A DNA stretch of 64,000 nt from a bacterium (GCA_024408855.1 JAKSUQ010000007.1:1-64000), one strand, 5' to 3'; positions 37,506-47,111 are shown, counted from the first letter of the stretch. Program-made: numbers and translations. The notes: a model not told the origin generated them from the letters alone.

Positions 37506-39068
37506 TTATTTTTTTATTCTGTTAATAATTTCTTTTGCGTAATCCATTTTGAACAAAAGATTTAAGCTCATATATACAGTCAAGCACATTCCGCTTAGTG
37601 TGATAATTTTAACAGCTTCAAAGACATATTTAGGAAGCTCGAACAAAGCAAACAGATCGGATATTCCCATACAAATGCCTGCTGTAATTATTCCGGCAAC
37701 TGACATTTTTCCAAAATTCCTAAACAATGTTGCGTAATCTAACTTTATTCGTTTTGATACCAAAATCCCTAACATAGTTGCATTAAATAATGTTATAAAG
37801 GAAGTTGATAATGTAATTCCGGCAATAGACATTCCGAGTTTTATTATTAAAAGGTAGTTTAAAAGCACTTTTAGTAAAATGGAAGATGTTGCTACTATAA
37901 ATGGTGTTTTTGAGTCATTGAAAGCATAATATACTCTTGTTATTGAATCTCTGAAAACATATGGCAAGATTGAGAAAGATAAGAAACAAAGAGCTTCTGA
38001 TACCATATAAACCGCTTTGGAGTCGAATGCTCCTCTTTCAAATACAAGTGATATTCCGTCTTTTGCCAATAGCAAGATTAATATAATTATAGGTATTGCT
38101 GCAAAGAATAGAGTTCCGACTCCTTTATTGAAATATGTTTTAATTTCATCATGTTTGTTTTCACCTGCAAGTCTTGAAAAAATCGGAAATAGAGGAACCA
38201 AAAAAGCTGTTACTAATATCCCGACAGGGAATTGAAAGATCCTATTTGCAAATATAACTGATGTCCATGCTCCTTCTCGTAAAGTTGATGCAAAAAACAT
38301 ATCTACATAAACACTAATTTGTCCAACCGTTGAGCTTAATATTGCCGGAAATAAAAGTTCTGTTATATCTTTGAATAAAGGGTTATTTTTTAAATCAAAG
38401 TTGGGTTTTATCCTGTATCCAACTTGTCTGAGCTTAGGGAATTGCATTAATAATTGGCAAATAGCTCCAACAGTTGTCGCAACAGCTAATATAATCCCTG
38501 ATTTATCATTATTTGCAAGTGATATTGAAATAATAACAACAATGCTTAAAATCATTGGGGAAAAATTTGGTAAAATATAACTTTTGTGGCTGATTAATAA
38601 TCCGTAAAAAATTCCTATAATTCCGCCTATTAATATAATAGGGGACATTATTTTAAAATGTTGAGTTGCAAGTGCTACTAATTCCGGCGAACCTGCTGAA
38701 ATTATTATTCCCATTATTTTATCGGCAAAGAAATAACCAAAAATTGCCAACAACAAGAAAAATACAAATGTTATTGTTAAAAAGGTATTGTATAACTTAT
38801 TAATCTTGTCGGTTACTTTGTATTCTTCTCCCAATAATTTTGAAAATATGGCAACAGTTGCACTATGGAAAGGACCTCCGACTCCGCCCAGTATTATTAT
38901 GGCTAATGACGGAATTTGCAGTGCATAAAAGTAAGCGTCAGATACCATTGTTGCACCGTAATAATTTGCAACGACCATATCTCTTGCAAACCCTATCAAC
39001 TTACTTGCAATCGTTACTAATGCGATTAACCATGCAGCTTTTAAAATCCCTTGCGATTTTTCGCTCAT
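37506..39068 (-). CDS. murJ: Lipid II flippase MurJ (MviN)
   Basis: Moves lipid II across the cytoplasmic membrane. The 520-residue protein has 13 or 14 helices and MOP-superfamily features: N-terminal AWLIALVTIASKLIGFARDM with the conserved Arg, LGGVGGPFHSATVAIFSKLLG (in part), and SRLAGENKHDE in the middle. Length matches MurJ (about 510). Its start overlaps the spoIID stop by four bases (ATGA), linking it to a peptidoglycan-processing protein. It is the last but one gene of a minus-strand run that begins with cysS. The run contains no other mur gene. Confidence 0.94.
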   Translation of the reverse strand: MSEKSQGILKAAWLIALVTIASKLIGFARDMVVANYYGATMVSDAYFYALQIPSLAIIILGGVGGPFHSATVAIFSKLLGEEYKVTDKINKLYNTFLTITFVFFLLLAIFGYFFADKIMGIIISAGSPELVALATQHFKIMSPIILIGGIIGIFYGLLISHKSYILPNFSPMILSIVVIISISLANNDKSGIILAVATTVGAICQLLMQFPKLRQVGYRIKPNFDLKNNPLFKDITELLFPAILSSTVGQISVYVDMFFASTLREGAWTSVIFANRIFQFPVGILVTAFLVPLFPIFSRLAGENKHDEIKTYFNKGVGTLFFAAIPIIILILLLAKDGISLVFERGAFDSKAVYMVSEALCFLSFSILPYVFRDSITRVYYAFNDSKTPFIVATSSILLKVLLNYLLIIKLGMSIAGITLSTSFITLFNATMLGILVSKRIKLDYATLFRNFGKMSVAGIITAGICMGISDLFALFELPKYVFEAVKIITLSGMCLTVYMSLNLLFKMDYAKEIINRIKK

Positions 39069-40720
39069 TGATTGCCTCCGGAAAGTTCTTTATTAGCATT
39101 AGCATAACTTTCTATTACTTCAACGTATACTTTCATAGGTATATATGACGGATAAAACACAATTTTGTTCTGTCCGTCTTCTATGTAGCTTGATATATCA
39201 ATTTTTGCTATGTTTTTAAATAAAGTTCTTGCAACTGAAAATTCTTGCATTTTACCGTTAATCATAACTTTAATTTTTGGAGTTGATATTCCTACAATTA
39301 CGATTTCAGCCCTGCCAATTGGAGCCCAAAAAGTTTGTTCAACTTCTGTATTTAATATTTCTACCGGACGTGTGCCTAAATTTATTCCTGTATAATAATG
39401 CCTTAAAATATTGTAATATGGTTGATGCAGTTTGGCAGCCATATATCCAGCCCCAAATTGGCTCATTCCAACACCATGTCCGTATCCTCCGCCTTGTGCA
39501 ATGATTTTTGTTATATTGCCGTTCACGTCAGTCTCTATATCGAAATATACGTTTGCACTTGGTAAGGAATTACCGTCTTTTTGAAATACACGACGTATTA
39601 CAAGTTCTTTTGCGACCCTGTAACATCCTTTTGTTGCTTGGATATCCAATTCTATAATTTTACCGGAGTTTCCTCTTTTTACAACATGAATCCCTTTGAG
39701 TTTTCCTATTTCATCTCCGTTTTTGCAGGCAGGATTTACAAATCCGGTTTTAGATTGTGCCGGTAAGGTTTGAGTTAATATACTTTCCAGTTCTTCTTCA
39801 GTCCATTCTCTTTTCCAGCGATAATATGGTGAGTCGATATCATATGAAGGATGTTTTGACTGATAAAAATCTCGAGCTTTTTCTTCGGTATTAAGAGGTT
39901 CAAAACTATCTTTATCCGGAACTGCTGTCAAATAAGGTTTATTTGGTGCTGGGAATGCTTTGGTCAAGGTATCGGAAAAGGCATTTGAATAACTCTCTGT
40001 ATAACCACCTGCGGTTGAGCTATATAAGGTAAGAATTAATTCATTGTTATAGAGCGCAACAATTCCGTCAGTTTCCATTACTGCTCTTGTTGCGATATCT
40101 GATTCCGTATTTGCTCCATAATAGACTTGACTTGCTACGCTGTCAACAACGTCATATGCCGGATTTAACTTAGTTCTTGGTGTTAGTACATAATTTCTTG
40201 CCGCAACCGCTTGAGCTTTCAATGCTTCAAGCCCAAATCTTACAGGCATTTCGTTAGGAACAACTCCCTTTAAATATTCCTGTAACTCAACTAAATTTAT
40301 AAGATAAAATCCGTTTCTGCTTTGTTCTTGATAAAATTCAAAAGCTCCATGATATAATGCACTTATTCCTTTTCTTTTTAAGTCTTTAATGCCCAAGAGT
40401 CCTGATGGGCAAGTTACAACAAAATCTCTTAATGTTACACAATTTTGACCGATTAATACATCTAATCCGGAAAGTAAATTTGATACGGTAATATCCGTAT
40501 TTGCAGGTACTCGGATAAGAACTTTACCCGAATATTTATCACAAATTTCACAGTCAGAAGTCCCATATACAACAATCTGTTGTTTCAGAACATTTTGAAA
40601 TTTGTTATCTGTAATTCCTACTCTCACGACATCATTGGGTTTTGCAATAGAATTTGTCGGTGAAATTACAAAAAATAAGAGAATAAAACAAAATAAAAAT
40701 CTTACGATTTTACTTCCCAA
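39065..40720 (-). CDS. spoIID: SpoIID/LytB domain protein (lytic-transglycosylase-like)
   Basis: Probable exported enzyme cleaving glycan strands of peptidoglycan. The 551-residue product has a signal peptide (RFLFCFILLFFVISPTNSIA), an N-terminal beta-rich part, and the SpoIID domain at about 120-430: LKGVVPNEMP, GLEALKAQAVAARNY, STAGGYTES and the signature GGGYGHGVGMSQFGAGYMA near residue 412. The Glu of PNEMP is the proposed catalytic acid in this family. SpoIID acts in sporulating Firmicutes but is also found in Cyanobacteria, where the role is in growth or division. It overlaps cysS by 19 bases and murJ by four. There is a C-terminal extension of about 90 residues. Confidence 0.9.
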   Translation of the reverse strand: MGSKIVRFLFCFILLFFVISPTNSIAKPNDVVRVGITDNKFQNVLKQQIVVYGTSDCEICDKYSGKVLIRVPANTDITVSNLLSGLDVLIGQNCVTLRDFVVTCPSGLLGIKDLKRKGISALYHGAFEFYQEQSRNGFYLINLVELQEYLKGVVPNEMPVRFGLEALKAQAVAARNYVLTPRTKLNPAYDVVDSVASQVYYGANTESDIATRAVMETDGIVALYNNELILTLYSSTAGGYTESYSNAFSDTLTKAFPAPNKPYLTAVPDKDSFEPLNTEEKARDFYQSKHPSYDIDSPYYRWKREWTEEELESILTQTLPAQSKTGFVNPACKNGDEIGKLKGIHVVKRGNSGKIIELDIQATKGCYRVAKELVIRRVFQKDGNSLPSANVYFDIETDVNGNITKIIAQGGGYGHGVGMSQFGAGYMAAKLHQPYYNILRHYYTGINLGTRPVEILNTEVEQTFWAPIGRAEIVIVGISTPKIKVMINGKMQEFSVARTLFKNIAKIDISSYIEDGQNKIVFYPSYIPMKVYVEVIESYANANKELSGGNQ

Positions 40721-42078
40721 GTTGTACCTTCCTTAGAATCTTTTAATACTATTCCGACATTATCCAACGCTATACGAATTTTGTCCGCTATATCCCAATT
40801 TTTTTCAAGTCGTGCATTTTTTCTTTTCTCGATAATTTCAGCCATTGAATTATATGTTTCGCCAAGTTCTATACTAACAGCAGCGAGTTTTTCTTTTAGT
40901 TCAACATCACTAAGAGAGGCTTTTTCAAACTTAAACCCTAAAACGGACGCTAATTTGTAAAGCAAAGTATATGCGTAATCACAGTCTTTATTTGCCTTGT
41001 TCGTAAGATCAAATAGTACTGCGAGTGCTTTTGAAGTGTTTAAGTCTTCATCCATTGCTTCAATAAACTCTTTATATTCGTCGAATTTTGTTATATCAAG
41101 CGTTTCGTCTATTTTTGTTCTTTTAGCATTGATTATTCTCTTAACTCCGTTAGATGCAGCATTGAGTGCTTCGTCTGAAAATTCAACAGGCATTCTGTAA
41201 TGATTTGTGAGAATAAAAAATCTTATTGTATTAGCATCATATTTTTTCAATAAATCATCAATTGTAAGAAAATTTCCCAAAGATTTGGACATTTTTTCTT
41301 TATTAATCGTAACAAAACCGTTATGCAGCCAATAATTTACAAACTTACAACCATTAGCACATTCGGACTGTGCTATTTCGTTTTCGTGGTGAGGGAATAT
41401 TAAATCAGCACCGCCGGCATGGATGTCAATGGTTTTTCCCAAATGTTTTCTACTCATTGCGGAACATTCAATATGCCATCCGGGTCTGCCAATTCCCCAT
41501 GGGGAATTGTAACCAAATTTCTCATCTTTTTTCCATAATGCAAAATCAAGAGGATCTTCTTTTTGTTCCCCTATTTCAATTCTTGCACCACTTTCAAGTT
41601 TATCTATCGGTTGTTTTGACAGATATCCGTAACGGGGGAATTTTTTTACTCTAAAATACACATCTCCGTCAGCAACATAGGCATAACCTTTATCAATAAG
41701 ATCTTTGTTGATTGAAATCATTTCTCCTAAAGTCTTTGTTGCAAAAGGTTCAATATCCGGTTTCAAATTGTTTAAAGAGTTCATACTATCCGTAAATTTA
41801 TTATACCAATAGGTTGAAACCTCTGCCGGCGTTTTATTTTCTGTATCGGCTTTTTTTAGGATTTTGTCATCAACGTCTGTTACATTCCGGCAATAAGTAA
41901 CCTCGTATCCTTTAAATTTTAGATATCTGTATAATACATCCCACGTAATATAGCATCTGGCATGACCCAAGTGTGCATTATCATATACGGTTGGTCCGCA
42001 TACATACATTTTAACTTTGTTATGCTCTATTGGTGTAAATTCTTCGATTTGATTTGTATATGAATTGTGTAATCTCAT
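40702..42078 (-). CDS. cysS: Cysteinyl-tRNA synthetase
   Basis: Class I aminoacyl-tRNA synthetase charging tRNA-Cys. The 458-residue protein has the HIGH-like motif in CGPTVYDNAHLGHARCY (about residues 27-43), zinc ligands Cys27, a Cys in GWHIECSAM (about 206), and His/Glu in FPHHENEIAQSE, and the KMSKSLGN loop (about 263). Asp of DVDDKI is also present. Length is typical. GGGGAGCG 13 bases before the ATG is the ribosome site. It heads the run cysS-spoIID-murJ, transcribed away from the amidase by 62 bases. Confidence 0.98.
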   Translation of the reverse strand: MRLHNSYTNQIEEFTPIEHNKVKMYVCGPTVYDNAHLGHARCYITWDVLYRYLKFKGYEVTYCRNVTDVDDKILKKADTENKTPAEVSTYWYNKFTDSMNSLNNLKPDIEPFATKTLGEMISINKDLIDKGYAYVADGDVYFRVKKFPRYGYLSKQPIDKLESGARIEIGEQKEDPLDFALWKKDEKFGYNSPWGIGRPGWHIECSAMSRKHLGKTIDIHAGGADLIFPHHENEIAQSECANGCKFVNYWLHNGFVTINKEKMSKSLGNFLTIDDLLKKYDANTIRFFILTNHYRMPVEFSDEALNAASNGVKRIINAKRTKIDETLDITKFDEYKEFIEAMDEDLNTSKALAVLFDLTNKANKDCDYAYTLLYKLASVLGFKFEKASLSDVELKEKLAAVSIELGETYNSMAEIIEKRKNARLEKNWDIADKIRIALDNVGIVLKDSKEGTTWEVKS

Positions 42079-42140
42079 AAAAAACGCTCCCCTAACGGCT
42101 TAATTTTACAACAAACACAAAATAGTGTCTACATAAATTC

Positions 42141-43508
42141 CTATTTTGAACATTTTTCGCATCCGATAAATTCAAGTATTCCGTTCGCAATACCGGTTGC
42201 GGTTTTTTGTGCAAAATCTTTGGATTTATATATCATACTGTCAAGCGGATTGGTCATATATGCAGTTTCCACTAATATTCCTATATAATCTGTCGGTCTA
42301 ATCACAGCAAAACTGGCTGTTTTTAATCCGTCATTTCTGGTGTTTAAAGTTTTTGTAACCTCTTTTAAAACATCTTCTGCTAATTCTTTGGAGTTTGGAT
42401 TGTAGTAATAAACGGAGGTTCCTCTATTTTTATGGATATTCATTTTTATATCCGGAATTGAATTTAAGTGAATACTTACAAAAATTTTGGCATTGTTATC
42501 TTGAGCGGATTTAACTCTGTCTTCAAGCGGAACTGTTGCATCACATTCTCTGGTCATAACTGTATTAATCCCTATATCCGACAGTATTTTTTTTAAGCAC
42601 ATTGCGATTTTTAGGTTAATATCTTTTTCTTTGTCTCCGAGACATCCAATTGCACCGTTTTCGGCTCCGCCATGTCCTGCATCAATATAAACTGTAAGAT
42701 TTTCAAAATCGGATTTGTCATAAATATCAAATTTACTGACTTTAAACTTGTATTCACCACCGTTAAGTTCAGTTTTGTATGAATATTTATCAGGTTTTTT
42801 TATATTAATACTATGAACTTGCTCGTCTTTGATAAACGGATTAAATACTCTAAAAATAATCTCATTGCTATCATCTTCAATAACATAGGGTAATTTATCA
42901 GTATATTTTAGAGTGTGCACTGAACCGTTTTTGAAATTCACGGTGTTCATATCTGTAAATTGCGGTGATATTTCTTTGTTTATAGTCTTATATACTGATT
43001 CTGCCGATATCCATCCTATTTTATTTTTGGATAAATATACCCGGTAAAAATCTCCCTTTTTCCCGTTTATTAAAAGGTTAGTATCTTTAAAAAGGTGTGC
43101 AATACGGTTCATGCCAAAATCAATAGGGGTACTTCTGAGTGGAGTGTTATCATTTAAAACTTTATAAATAGCAGGTTTAAGTTCAACAAGTTCGCAATCT
43201 TTGTTTTTAATGGGTCTATTGCGATAAAATTTATATATTTTACTGTTGTAATCTGATTTAACAAGTATTCTGTTTTCCCCTATTTTCAACTTAACTGAAT
43301 GTGCGAATGCTCCGTTGGGTGCGATATAAATTCTTGCATCATTTATGGTTATAATTTCGTATTTTTTTGCTTTTCCAACGAAAAATATATAGTCGCTGTT
43401 TACAATGGTATCTTTCTCTCTTGGTAATACCAAGTCATACGCAAAAACGGACGAAATTGAAAATAACATAACAAAAATTAGTGTAAATATGTTTCGCATA
43501 ATTTTCAT
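42141..43508 (-). CDS. N-acetylmuramoyl-L-alanine amidase with SH3b domain
   Basis: Exported zinc amidase (Amidase_3) that removes stem peptides from glycan strands. The 455-residue protein has a signal peptide (IFTLIFVMLFSISSVFA), an SH3b-like segment (about 125-185, ending DFYRVYLSKNKIGWISAESV), a beta-rich middle, and the C-terminal catalytic domain at about 270-450: YIDAGHGGAENGAIG with the first zinc His, Glu in KDINLKIA, SIHLNS with the second His, and ETAYMTN with the catalytic Glu. The start is uncertain: ATG 43508 or 43499 both lie far (17 or more bases) from AAGGAG at 43526-43531, and a TTG at 43535 lies upstream of it. It is divergent from dnaX with overlapping promoters. Confidence 0.9.
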   Translation of the reverse strand: MKIMRNIFTLIFVMLFSISSVFAYDLVLPREKDTIVNSDYIFFVGKAKKYEIITINDARIYIAPNGAFAHSVKLKIGENRILVKSDYNSKIYKFYRNRPIKNKDCELVELKPAIYKVLNDNTPLRSTPIDFGMNRIAHLFKDTNLLINGKKGDFYRVYLSKNKIGWISAESVYKTINKEISPQFTDMNTVNFKNGSVHTLKYTDKLPYVIEDDSNEIIFRVFNPFIKDEQVHSINIKKPDKYSYKTELNGGEYKFKVSKFDIYDKSDFENLTVYIDAGHGGAENGAIGCLGDKEKDINLKIAMCLKKILSDIGINTVMTRECDATVPLEDRVKSAQDNNAKIFVSIHLNSIPDIKMNIHKNRGTSVYYYNPNSKELAEDVLKEVTKTLNTRNDGLKTASFAVIRPTDYIGILVETAYMTNPLDSMIYKSKDFAQKTATGIANGILEFIGCEKCSK

Positions 43509-43541
43509 AATATTATAAAATTTAACTCCTTGCAATTTTTA

Positions 43542-43550
43542 TGTTAAACT
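43542..43550 (+). promoter_or_regulatory. Extended -10 promoter at the dnaX start
   Basis: TGT-TAAACT (43542-43550) ends seven bases before the dnaX ATG at 43558; TTAACT at 43522-43527 is 17 bases upstream of the hexamer and matches the -35 consensus at 4 of 6. No ribosome site is present. The predicted mRNA is leaderless. The element overlaps the control region of the divergent amidase gene. Confidence 0.5.
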
Positions 43551-43557
43551 GTTTCTG

Positions 43558-45408
43558 ATGAGTGAAAATTATATACCATTATATCGAAAATATCGTCCGC
43601 AAACATTGGATACGCTTGTAGGTCAGGAGCATATAAAAAAGACTCTTACAAGTGCAATCGAGTTGGGTAAAATTTCGCATGCGTATCTTTTCACCGGACC
43701 GAGAGGAACAGGTAAGACTTCTACGGCAAGAATTCTGGCAAAATCTTTGAATTGCAAGAATGGTCCGACAATACATCCGTGCGGAGAATGTGAAAGTTGC
43801 AGAAATATCACGGATTCCATTCCGATTGATGTAATAGAAATTGATGCTGCAAGCAATCGTAAAGTTGAAGACACACAGAATTTGCTCGAAAAAATTCAAT
43901 ATGTTCCGGTAAACGGAAAGTATAAAATTTATATAATTGATGAAGTTCATATGCTTTCTAATACTGCATTTAATGCACTGTTAAAAACGTTGGAAGAACC
44001 GCCGGAAAATGTTATATTTATATTGGCAACAACAGAAGTTCATAAAGTTTTGGACACCATAAAAAGTCGTTGCCAAAGATATGATTTTAAAAGAATTACA
44101 ACAAACGATATCGTAAAACATCTGAGATATATTTCTGAAAAAGAGGATATTCGCATTACTGATGATGCTCTCTTTGCTATTGCAAAAAATTCGGCAGGAG
44201 GAATGAGGGACAGTATTTCATTGTTAGACCAATTAAGCATTTTAGGATATTCAAGAGAAGTAACAACTGATGACGTAAATTCTGTTTTGGGGAGAATGTC
44301 ATTTGATATCTTGTTCAAACTTTCTGACAAAATATTTGACTCATCTTCATCAGAAGCAATAGCAATGCTAAATGAAATTTATAATTCAGGAAATGAACCT
44401 TTATTGATACTTTCCAACTTATCTGAATATTTTAAAAATCTGTTAATAGCAAAAACTTGCAGTTTATCTTTGTTGCCTGATTTAACAGGGCTTAACGAAC
44501 CTCAAATAAAAGAATTGACAGAACAGGCAAAGAAATTGGAAACTCAACAAATAGTTTTTCTTATTGAACGATTATCCGGTTATATAAAAGAAGTTAAGTT
44601 TGCTGTAAATCAATACTTATGGTTGGAAGTTGCTATTATTGATTTATCGAATATGACGGAAAATTCAACTCTTTTGGATTTGCAAAACAGAATTAAAGTT
44701 CTTGAGGCAGGGAATTCGGTACCATCTTCAGCTTATAGTGTGCAAAGAACAGTTGAACCGATTAAACATAATCCAAAGCCTTTAGAAAATACCAGTTCAA
44801 ATCAACAACCTCCGTCAACTATTAATGAACAACAAAATGTTGGTACATCCAAAGAAATTGAGCATGGTGAAAATGATTTTACTCCACCTCCTATGGCAAA
44901 AAAATCTGTTCAAAATCCTCAAACAAATGCTTGGCAAAGTTTGTTGGCAAATATTGATACCCAAGGAACAAAGGCTATGTTGATGCAGCTTTCTACACCG
45001 CTTGTTGTTACGGAAGATGAAGTTGTAATTGCATTTAAGGGCGAAAATTATGTAACAAGGATGAATGAAAGCAGTCGCAAACTATCAATTCAAAACGCAG
45101 TTGAAAAAGTTTTCGGTAAAAAAGATATTCCTGTTACCATAAGATTACTGTCAGACAGTGATAAGGCGAGCTGTTCTCAAATGACAGAACAAACAGAAAA
45201 AAAAAACTTAACTGATAATATACAATTTAAAAATGAAGAAATAGAGAAAGTTGAAGCAGTACAAGCAAAAGTAATTACTGAGCCTAAGAAATTGAAATTT
45301 CAACAACCACAAAATGATAATCAAGTCGTTACGTTAAAATCCGAAAGGCAAAAAACTGATATGGAAAAAATGGTTTTGGATTTATTTGACGGTAAATATG
45401 TTAAATAG
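43558..45408 (+). CDS. dnaX: DNA polymerase III subunit tau/gamma DnaX
   Basis: Clamp-loader ATPase of the replicative polymerase. The 616-residue protein has a AAA+ domain with Walker A GPRGTGKTSTARILAK (about residues 45-60), a Cys4 zinc module (CKNG...CGECESC), Walker B IIDEVHML (about 125) and the arginine-finger motif KSRCQRY (about 168). Domain III follows to about 370. The C-terminal tail from 385 is Gln/Asn/Pro-rich with a folded part near 460-540 (AWQSLLANIDTQGTKAM), as in full-length tau. A run of nine A at 45199-45207 inside the tail could allow frameshifting to a shorter product. The start has no Shine-Dalgarno sequence. Confidence 0.96.
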   Translation: MSENYIPLYRKYRPQTLDTLVGQEHIKKTLTSAIELGKISHAYLFTGPRGTGKTSTARILAKSLNCKNGPTIHPCGECESCRNITDSIPIDVIEIDAASNRKVEDTQNLLEKIQYVPVNGKYKIYIIDEVHMLSNTAFNALLKTLEEPPENVIFILATTEVHKVLDTIKSRCQRYDFKRITTNDIVKHLRYISEKEDIRITDDALFAIAKNSAGGMRDSISLLDQLSILGYSREVTTDDVNSVLGRMSFDILFKLSDKIFDSSSSEAIAMLNEIYNSGNEPLLILSNLSEYFKNLLIAKTCSLSLLPDLTGLNEPQIKELTEQAKKLETQQIVFLIERLSGYIKEVKFAVNQYLWLEVAIIDLSNMTENSTLLDLQNRIKVLEAGNSVPSSAYSVQRTVEPIKHNPKPLENTSSNQQPPSTINEQQNVGTSKEIEHGENDFTPPPMAKKSVQNPQTNAWQSLLANIDTQGTKAMLMQLSTPLVVTEDEVVIAFKGENYVTRMNESSRKLSIQNAVEKVFGKKDIPVTIRLLSDSDKASCSQMTEQTEKKNLTDNIQFKNEEIEKVEAVQAKVITEPKKLKFQQPQNDNQVVTLKSERQKTDMEKMVLDLFDGKYVK

Positions 45409-45469
45409 CAAATGTGCGTACTTTCGAGAGTGAAAAATTCGGTTGAGTATGTTTAATTTTTCGTTTATT

Positions 45470-45494
45470 ATACAAAAATCTTTGTATGTTTTTT
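45470..45494 (+). terminator. Weak terminator after dnaX
   Basis: ATACAAA (45470-45476) and TTTGTAT (45481-45487) form a 7-bp stem with a 4-base loop, followed by GTTTTTT (45488-45494). The stem is AT-rich, so its strength is uncertain. Confidence 0.5.
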
Positions 45495-45555
45495 AGTATG
45501 ATATCAATAATGAAACCGCTGAAGTAGTTTAATATTGATAATATTAAAGGAGTTT

Positions 45556-46320
45556 CTATTCCTGACGTACCTTTATATGTTTTTTATTTTGTGTATAGTC
45601 GATTTGGATTTCTTGATTGTTTGTGTAGCGTTTCATTCTTGCAATATTACCGAATGCATCTAATATGCAATCAACCATAGAAAACCCGATATTAGGGACG
45701 TCTTTTCCTGCTACATATCTGACAGGTTTGAACGTCATTGTATCCCTGAACAATGTTTGAAAAGATTTTCCAACTCCGGAAAACTCCGAAAAATTATTAA
45801 CAACTCCGCCGTCTGATATTTGAATAATCATGTATTTTTTATTAATTTTGTTGTCAAAAATTGTTATGCTTTGTTTTACCATACAAGAGCTTCTGTTAAC
45901 CGGTTCAATTTTTATTTTTAGCCGACCGGATTTAGCGTCGTGTTCCAATATTCTTGAAATGTAGTATTCACCGTTAGTTTCGGATATTGAACAATAATAA
46001 TCTCTGAAAGTTTCTGTATAATATTCCCTTATTAATAATAAAGAGCCGTCCGGTTTGTAATAATATTCACCATTAATTTCATCAAAATTAAAATTATATT
46101 CAGTAAGCACAATAGGTACCATATTATTCAATACATTAATTGCGTCAAGGGTTTTGATTGTATCATCATCATATCCCATTCTTGGTTTAACTTGTTCATA
46201 ACTCCCAAGAGCATTTTTTAATAAATTAATTTCAGCATTCAAAGGATTAGAATACTGATTCTCATTTTTTGAAGTATTATTAAATTTCAAATCTCTTATA
46301 ATTTTAATTTCTTCATCCAT
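45556..46320 (-). CDS. Orphan beta-rich protein downstream of the protease
   Basis: No family recognised. The 254-residue protein lacks signal peptide and membrane helix. Residues 1-85 are helical and charged. From about 80 it is rich in aromatic strands (EINGEYYYKPDGSLLLIREY, ETNGEYYISRILEHDA, RMKRYTNNQEIQIDY) that recall YD/MORN-like or toxin_YwqK-like strands. The ATG at 46320 has no ribosome site; it lies 17 bases after the stop of the protease gene in the same direction, so the two are probably co-transcribed. It may be a partner or substrate of that protease; this rests on position only. Confidence 0.65.
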   Translation of the reverse strand: MDEEIKIIRDLKFNNTSKNENQYSNPLNAEINLLKNALGSYEQVKPRMGYDDDTIKTLDAINVLNNMVPIVLTEYNFNFDEINGEYYYKPDGSLLLIREYYTETFRDYYCSISETNGEYYISRILEHDAKSGRLKIKIEPVNRSSCMVKQSITIFDNKINKKYMIIQISDGGVVNNFSEFSGVGKSFQTLFRDTMTFKPVRYVAGKDVPNIGFSMVDCILDAFGNIARMKRYTNNQEIQIDYTQNKKHIKVRQE

Positions 46321-46337
46321 AATAGATTGATTTCTTT

Positions 46338-47111
46338 TTATTTGTTGTAATTGTTTTTCAGGTAACTTTTAACACCATCTGATAGTGAAATGTTTTGCAA
46401 CATCATATTGTATCGTTTTAAATCACCTATATTTGTTGCTTCTTGCAGTAAATCTCTGCCGGTATTCAAATGTAACTGTTCTGTTGCATCGTTTTCTTTT
46501 TGTACGCCTTTAGACTCTATTTTTCTTATTACTGAGTCTAAGTCTGTTGTTGTCGTCAGAGAATATTTCTCTGCTATTTTTTTTACCGAAGCACCTGCCG
46601 GTAATCGGTATAACCATTGGATTGAATTTTTATCGTTTGCAGAAAGGGTTGCATTTCCGTATTGATGCGGTGTGTACATGATATCTTCTTTGTACGGACT
46701 ATGACCAAGTCCCAGCGAATGACCGACCTCATGCAATATCGTATGATAAACTTCCAATTCGTTGTCGTACGCTTGATGGATTCGTCCGTCAGTCAAACCT
46801 ATTGAAACTTCTGCCCCATAGAGTCTGCCTGATGCATCAAAATTAAAATAGCAATGTCCCAATGCCGAACGTTCTACCCTTTTCCAATCTACATTAATAT
46901 TCGACTCTAAGAGAACATTCGTATATCTAATGCTTAGTTTCCCGCTGGCAGAACTCCAAGCTGTGAATGCATCCATAACCATTTTTCTATACTTATTATC
47001 TTCACCCGTTTTTGTGTAAAACTTCATTGGTGCAATATAAACTATCAAAGGGTTAATGGACCAACGCATTACGTTGCCGTTTTTGACACTGCCATTAAGA
47101 TAACTACTCAT
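46338..47111 (-). CDS. Matrixin-like (M10) zinc metalloprotease
   Basis: A 257-residue metzincin. The zinc site TILHEVGHSLGLGHS (H-E-x-x-H-x-x-G-x-x-H, about residues 127-141) and the Met-turn DIMYTPHQYG are complete. Upstream strands fit a matrixin catalytic domain: MRWSINPLIVYIAPM near the start, MVMDAFTAWSSASG (the conserved A-x-x-x-W helix) and LYGAEVSIGL. A helical C-terminal region follows (about 180-257). There is no signal peptide, no membrane helix and no Cys-switch prodomain, so export, if any, is by another route. ATG 47111 is chosen because an extended -10 box lies nine bases upstream; the frame opens 13 codons earlier. Confidence 0.88.
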   Translation of the reverse strand: MSSYLNGSVKNGNVMRWSINPLIVYIAPMKFYTKTGEDNKYRKMVMDAFTAWSSASGKLSIRYTNVLLESNINVDWKRVERSALGHCYFNFDASGRLYGAEVSIGLTDGRIHQAYDNELEVYHTILHEVGHSLGLGHSPYKEDIMYTPHQYGNATLSANDKNSIQWLYRLPAGASVKKIAEKYSLTTTTDLDSVIRKIESKGVQKENDATEQLHLNTGRDLLQEATNIGDLKRYNMMLQNISLSDGVKSYLKNNYNK

